Shown one piece after another: positions 6,022 to 8,058 of a DNA stretch of 8,058 bases. The stretch comes from an uncultured Clostridia bacterium. Lineage in GTDB: Bacteria > Bacillota > Clostridia > Christensenellales > UBA1242. The stretch covers positions 1-8,058 of the forward strand of contig CANQBU010000055.1 of NCBI GenBank assembly GCA_947589615.1. The letters run 5' to 3'. The notes beneath the pieces are model-generated. The model was given only the letters and a program-made list of their open reading frames with translations. It had not been told where the DNA came from and ran no database searches. Position numbers and translations under genes: made by a program. How positions within the stretch are numbered: the stretch's first letter is position 1; the number at the start of each line of letters is the position of its first letter.

Positions 6022-6420
6022 ATGAGTATAGATAAAAATGTTTATCAAGAAAAAAAATTAAAGAAAAGTAGTCTTATGATGTTTGCCACAGTTTGCCTTA
6101 TAATTGGGCTTTTGATTTTAGCGGGTGGAATTACACTTGTTGTATTTGGCTGCAGGGCGGATAGCACAGGGAAAATGGCGCTAGAACTTGTCTTTGGGAT
6201 AATAATGATTTTGGTGGGACTTGGCTCTAGCGGAACAAGTATAGCCATGCTGCTTGTTGGTTGCGGAATGATGAATGTCGAGCAAGGAAGTGTAAAAGAT
6301 GGAAATAGTGCAAAGGGAACGGCGAATGTAAAACTTTGCGATAAATGTGGACATGAACTTGATGACGATGATAAAGTTTGTCCAAATTGTGGAAAAGATG
6401 TGGAAAAAGAGATGGAATAA
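6022..6420 (+). CDS. Small two-helix membrane protein with a C-terminal zinc ribbon
   Basis: 132 residues, two bases after the previous stop, with AGGAGG (6010-6015) inside the end of the upstream gene, so it is translated from the same mRNA. Residues 19-43 and 53-83 are hydrophobic helices joined by a short loop; the basic N-terminus (KKLKKSS) suggests both termini face the cytosol. After a polar linker, Cys106/109/120/123 form a zinc ribbon of the same CxxCG-CxxCG kind as in the two upstream proteins. It occupies the operon place where B. subtilis has YdjH but does not look like that larger protein; I do not recognise a named family. It is likely a membrane partner of the SPFH complex. The terminator starts within its last codons. 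Confidence 0.8.
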   Translation: MSIDKNVYQEKKLKKSSLMMFATVCLIIGLLILAGGITLVVFGCRADSTGKMALELVFGIIMILVGLGSSGTSIAMLLVGCGMMNVEQGSVKDGNSAKGTANVKLCDKCGHELDDDDKVCPNCGKDVEKEME

Positions 6421-6435
6421 TAACCATCTTTTTTT
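6404..6435 (+). terminator. Rho-independent terminator of the SPFH operon
   Basis: A5-GAGATGG (6404-6415) pairs with CCATCTT-T5 (6424-6435), 12 pairs with one G-U and an eight-base loop AATAATAA, followed by A-rich sequence. The left arm lies in the coding sequence and the stop codon (6418-6420) is in the loop. Confidence 0.75.
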
Positions 6436-6477
6436 AAATTTAATGTCGAAAATTTTTAATTAAAAATGTTAATATTA

Positions 6478-6506
6478 TTGACAAATTTTACACATTTTGC
6501 TAAAAT
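6478..6506 (+). promoter_or_regulatory. Consensus promoter of the kinase-pyrophosphatase gene, predicted leaderless
   Basis: Perfect TTGACA (6478-6483), a 17-base spacer and TAAAAT (6501-6506). Only eight bases (CCATCATT) separate the -10 from the ATG at 6515, so transcription would start between about 6512 and 6515. There is no Shine-Dalgarno sequence in or near this stretch. Confidence 0.75.
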
Positions 6507-6514
6507 CCATCATT

Positions 6515-7627
6515 ATGAAAACGATATATATTTTAATGGGCGTAATTGGCGTCGGAAAAAGCACATACGCAAAGAAATTAAAAGAGCAATTTGGAGGTGA
6601 AATTTTATCATCTGATGAGATAAGAAAGGAACTTGTTGTAAAGGGTGAAGTTCCCGAAAAATATGATTCAAAATACAACCCTGTCGTGTTTGGACTTTTA
6701 CATAAAAGGGCAAGAGAATTGGCAAAAGAGGGCAAAAATATCATTATTGATTCGACAAATGTGCCGGCTTCCTCCCGTGCACCTATAATGGAGATAGGTA
6801 AAGAATTCGGATATAAAATTCAGGGAGAATTGCTTTTACTAAATAATGAAGAGTGCCTCAGAAGAATTTCTTTAAGAGAGAAAAATGATGCAACGACCCA
6901 TATTATACATAATCCTCAAAAAGCTTTGGATATTTATAAATCACGTCTTGAAAGTGGCATGCCAGAATTAAGTGAGGGATTTCATCAAATAAATACCTAC
7001 GAAGAAGGTAAATTGGTAAAAAGCGAAAGTAAGATTTTAGTAGCGTCTACAAATCCAGGCAAAGTTGCGATATATGCTCAAGTTCTTGCAGATTTGAATA
7101 TTCCACACTGTTCACTTATTGACCTAAATCCTCACATCGAAGTTGATGAAAATGGCGAAACAGAAATTGAAAATGCTATGATAAAAGCAAAGGCATATCA
7201 TGAGGCGACGGGGCTGCCAGTAATTTCAAATGATAGCGGACTCATTATTGAAAAATTTTCAAGCGAGGATCAGCCAGGGGTATTTGTTCGACGATATGGC
7301 GGACATGAGTTAAGCGATGAAGAAACAATCAAAATATTTTCTGAAAAACTTGAAAAAGTGGGCGGAAGCAGTGATGGTTATTTCAATGTCGCACTTGCAA
7401 TTTGCGATAAAGAGGGTAAATATCATTCAAAATTATTTAAAAGTTATAGATATCTAATTTCAAAACCAAGTCCAGTAATATCAAAAGGCTTGCCTCTTCG
7501 CTCACTTGATTACAATATGGAGTATCATAAATATATGAGCGAAATGACTATTGAAGAGGCAAACAAGGCGGAAGGGGTATCGATTGAGCAGCAAAGCCAG
7601 TTTATAAAAGACATTTTATCAAAATAA
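6515..7627 (+). CDS. Fusion of a T4-Pnk-like P-loop kinase and a HAM1/RdgB-like nucleotide pyrophosphatase
   Basis: 370 residues. The ATG at 6515 is chosen because an in-frame TTG at 6497 lies inside the promoter spacer. Residues 1-168 are an AAA_33-type kinase: Walker A GVIGVGKST (9-17), SSDEIR (32-37, Asp34 and Arg37 placed like the catalytic pair of T4 polynucleotide kinase), IIIDSTN (76-82), and a lid with Arg116, Arg117 and Arg121. Residues 173-370 match full-length HAM1/RdgB house-cleaning NTP pyrophosphatases: ILVASTNPGK (174-183), ENAMIKAKA (219-227), SNDSGL (238-243), QPGVFVRRYGG (253-263), and MTIEEAN near the end. Two usual signatures, GFGYDPxF and the C-terminal SHR, are absent or replaced, and the first Asp of DDSGL is Asn239. 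It may therefore act on an unusual nucleotide: one domain would phosphorylate, the other would remove pyrophosphate. No other gene shares its transcript. Confidence 0.82.
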   Translation: MKTIYILMGVIGVGKSTYAKKLKEQFGGEILSSDEIRKELVVKGEVPEKYDSKYNPVVFGLLHKRARELAKEGKNIIIDSTNVPASSRAPIMEIGKEFGYKIQGELLLLNNEECLRRISLREKNDATTHIIHNPQKALDIYKSRLESGMPELSEGFHQINTYEEGKLVKSESKILVASTNPGKVAIYAQVLADLNIPHCSLIDLNPHIEVDENGETEIENAMIKAKAYHEATGLPVISNDSGLIIEKFSSEDQPGVFVRRYGGHELSDEETIKIFSEKLEKVGGSSDGYFNVALAICDKEGKYHSKLFKSYRYLISKPSPVISKGLPLRSLDYNMEYHKYMSEMTIEEANKAEGVSIEQQSQFIKDILSK

Positions 7628-7657
7628 AAAAGATTGCATGGAAATGCAATCTTTTTT
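7626..7657. terminator. Bidirectional terminator between the fusion gene and the Nudix gene
   Basis: A6-GATTGCAT (7626-7639) pairs perfectly with ATGCAATC-T6 (7644-7657) around the GNRA-type loop GGAA (7640-7643). The 14-pair stem has a U-run in either direction and overlaps the stop codons of both genes (TAA 7625-7627 on plus, TAA 7658-7656 on minus). Confidence 0.9.
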
Positions 7658-8058
7658 AAATGCGTCCTTCTTTTTGGAGGATTTTAACACGATCAAAAAT
7701 CTTTTTATAGACAGTTTTCATAAAAGGTTCAGTTGATTTTTCAATCAATTGGTCAAAAGTGAGCCAGGCAATGCCACTATTTTCATCTTCCTTTATGTGT
7801 ATAGGCTCATTTTCATCGGCTTCAAGAAGATAAGTTACATTAAGATGAATATGTGCTGAGACGAATTGACCGCGTTTGACATGTCCTAGGACAGGCAGAC
7901 TTTCAATTGAAACGGGTGTACCCAGGAGGGGCTTGATATTTTGAAGAGATGTTTCTTCTCTTGCCTCTTTTAATGCCACATATTCCATGTCATCATCGCC
8001 GTCTGCATGACCGCCAACCCATGCCCAAGATTTGTAGATATTGTGATAAATACACAAA
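7656..8058 (-). CDS. Nudix hydrolase, N-terminus outside the window
   Basis: About 134 residues, reading off the right edge. The TTG at 8057 is not taken as the start, because the visible part opens directly in the conserved YHNIYKSWAWVGGHADGD strand, so roughly 40-50 residues are missing. The Nudix box begins at GHADGDD and ends KEAREETSL: relative to G-x5-E-x7-REUxEExGU it has Asp for Glu, Lys for Arg and Ser for Gly, but keeps the metal-binding E-x-x-E-E core. 'GGHADGD' variants are common in one group of Bacillota Nudix proteins. The rest, with HIHLNVTYLLEADENEP and GIAWLTFDQL, is the normal C-terminal half. The substrate cannot be told; a nucleoside diphosphate or triphosphate derivative is likely. 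It converges on the kinase-pyrophosphatase gene through a shared terminator. Confidence 0.88.
   Translation of the reverse strand, partial: LCIYHNIYKSWAWVGGHADGDDDMEYVALKEAREETSLQNIKPLLGTPVSIESLPVLGHVKRGQFVSAHIHLNVTYLLEADENEPIHIKEDENSGIAWLTFDQLIEKSTEPFMKTVYKKIFDRVKILQKEGRI

Noticed and set aside
6497..6514. In-frame TTG at 6497 as a start for the kinase-pyrophosphatase gene
   Set aside because: It lies in the promoter spacer, upstream of the predicted transcription start; the Walker A strand begins naturally from the ATG at 6515.
1..8058. CRISPR arrays, tRNA or rRNA genes, insertion sequences, attachment sites, riboswitches
   Set aside because: No regularly spaced repeats, cloverleaf-type sequences, transposase genes with terminal repeats, or long structured leaders were seen; all intergenic gaps are under about 100 bases.

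Overview
The window is AT-rich and uses strong purine-rich ribosome binding sites, mostly ATG starts, consensus-like sigma-A promoters and short U-tailed hairpin terminators. TGA acts as a stop and TGG encodes tryptophan. This suggests a low-GC Bacillota-type bacterium, perhaps an uncultured gut clostridial lineage, but no marker gene fixes the taxon. There are no rRNA or tRNA genes, insertion sequences or CRISPR arrays, and no gap above 300 bases lacks a gene.

Layout. (1) 1-287 is the tail of an aminoglycoside-phosphotransferase-fold kinase. (2) 299-2321 is a large secreted lipoprotein gene whose signal peptide and body lie in different frames, so it is frameshifted here; a hairpin terminator follows. 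(3) 2393-2710 is a small single-helix membrane protein resembling phage LLH-type holins. (4) 2788-3414 is a class I SAM methyltransferase starting at TTG behind a perfect SD. It converges with (5) a DUF4186 protein (3755 back to 3416, minus strand), leaving one base between the two stops. (6) 3852-6420 is a tight three-gene operon: an SPFH protein of the YdjI type with three C-terminal zinc ribbons, a tail-anchored double-zinc-ribbon protein of the YdjG type, and a small two-helix membrane protein with a zinc ribbon. (7) 6515-7627 is a fusion of a T4-polynucleotide-kinase-like P-loop kinase and a HAM1/RdgB-like nucleotide pyrophosphatase. It converges on (8) a Nudix hydrolase (minus strand, N-terminus beyond the window) across a perfect bidirectional terminator that contains both stop codons.

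How the genes may work together. The zinc-ribbon/SPFH operon looks like one membrane-associated complex: soluble SPFH scaffold, tail-anchored partner and small membrane partner. It is comparable to the YdjG/YdjI part of the Bacillus subtilis pspA-ydjGHI envelope-stress operon, but PspA is not visible here. The kinase-pyrophosphatase fusion and the Nudix hydrolase both look like nucleotide-processing enzymes.

Most interesting points. The kinase-HAM1 fusion has divergent base-recognition motifs. Two promoters (DUF4186 and the fusion gene) are placed so that transcription would begin at or within about three bases of the ATG, predicting leaderless mRNAs. An inverted repeat is centred exactly between the back-to-back promoters of DUF4186 and the SPFH operon, predicting shared regulation. 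All functional statements come from motif recognition by eye; no database search was run.
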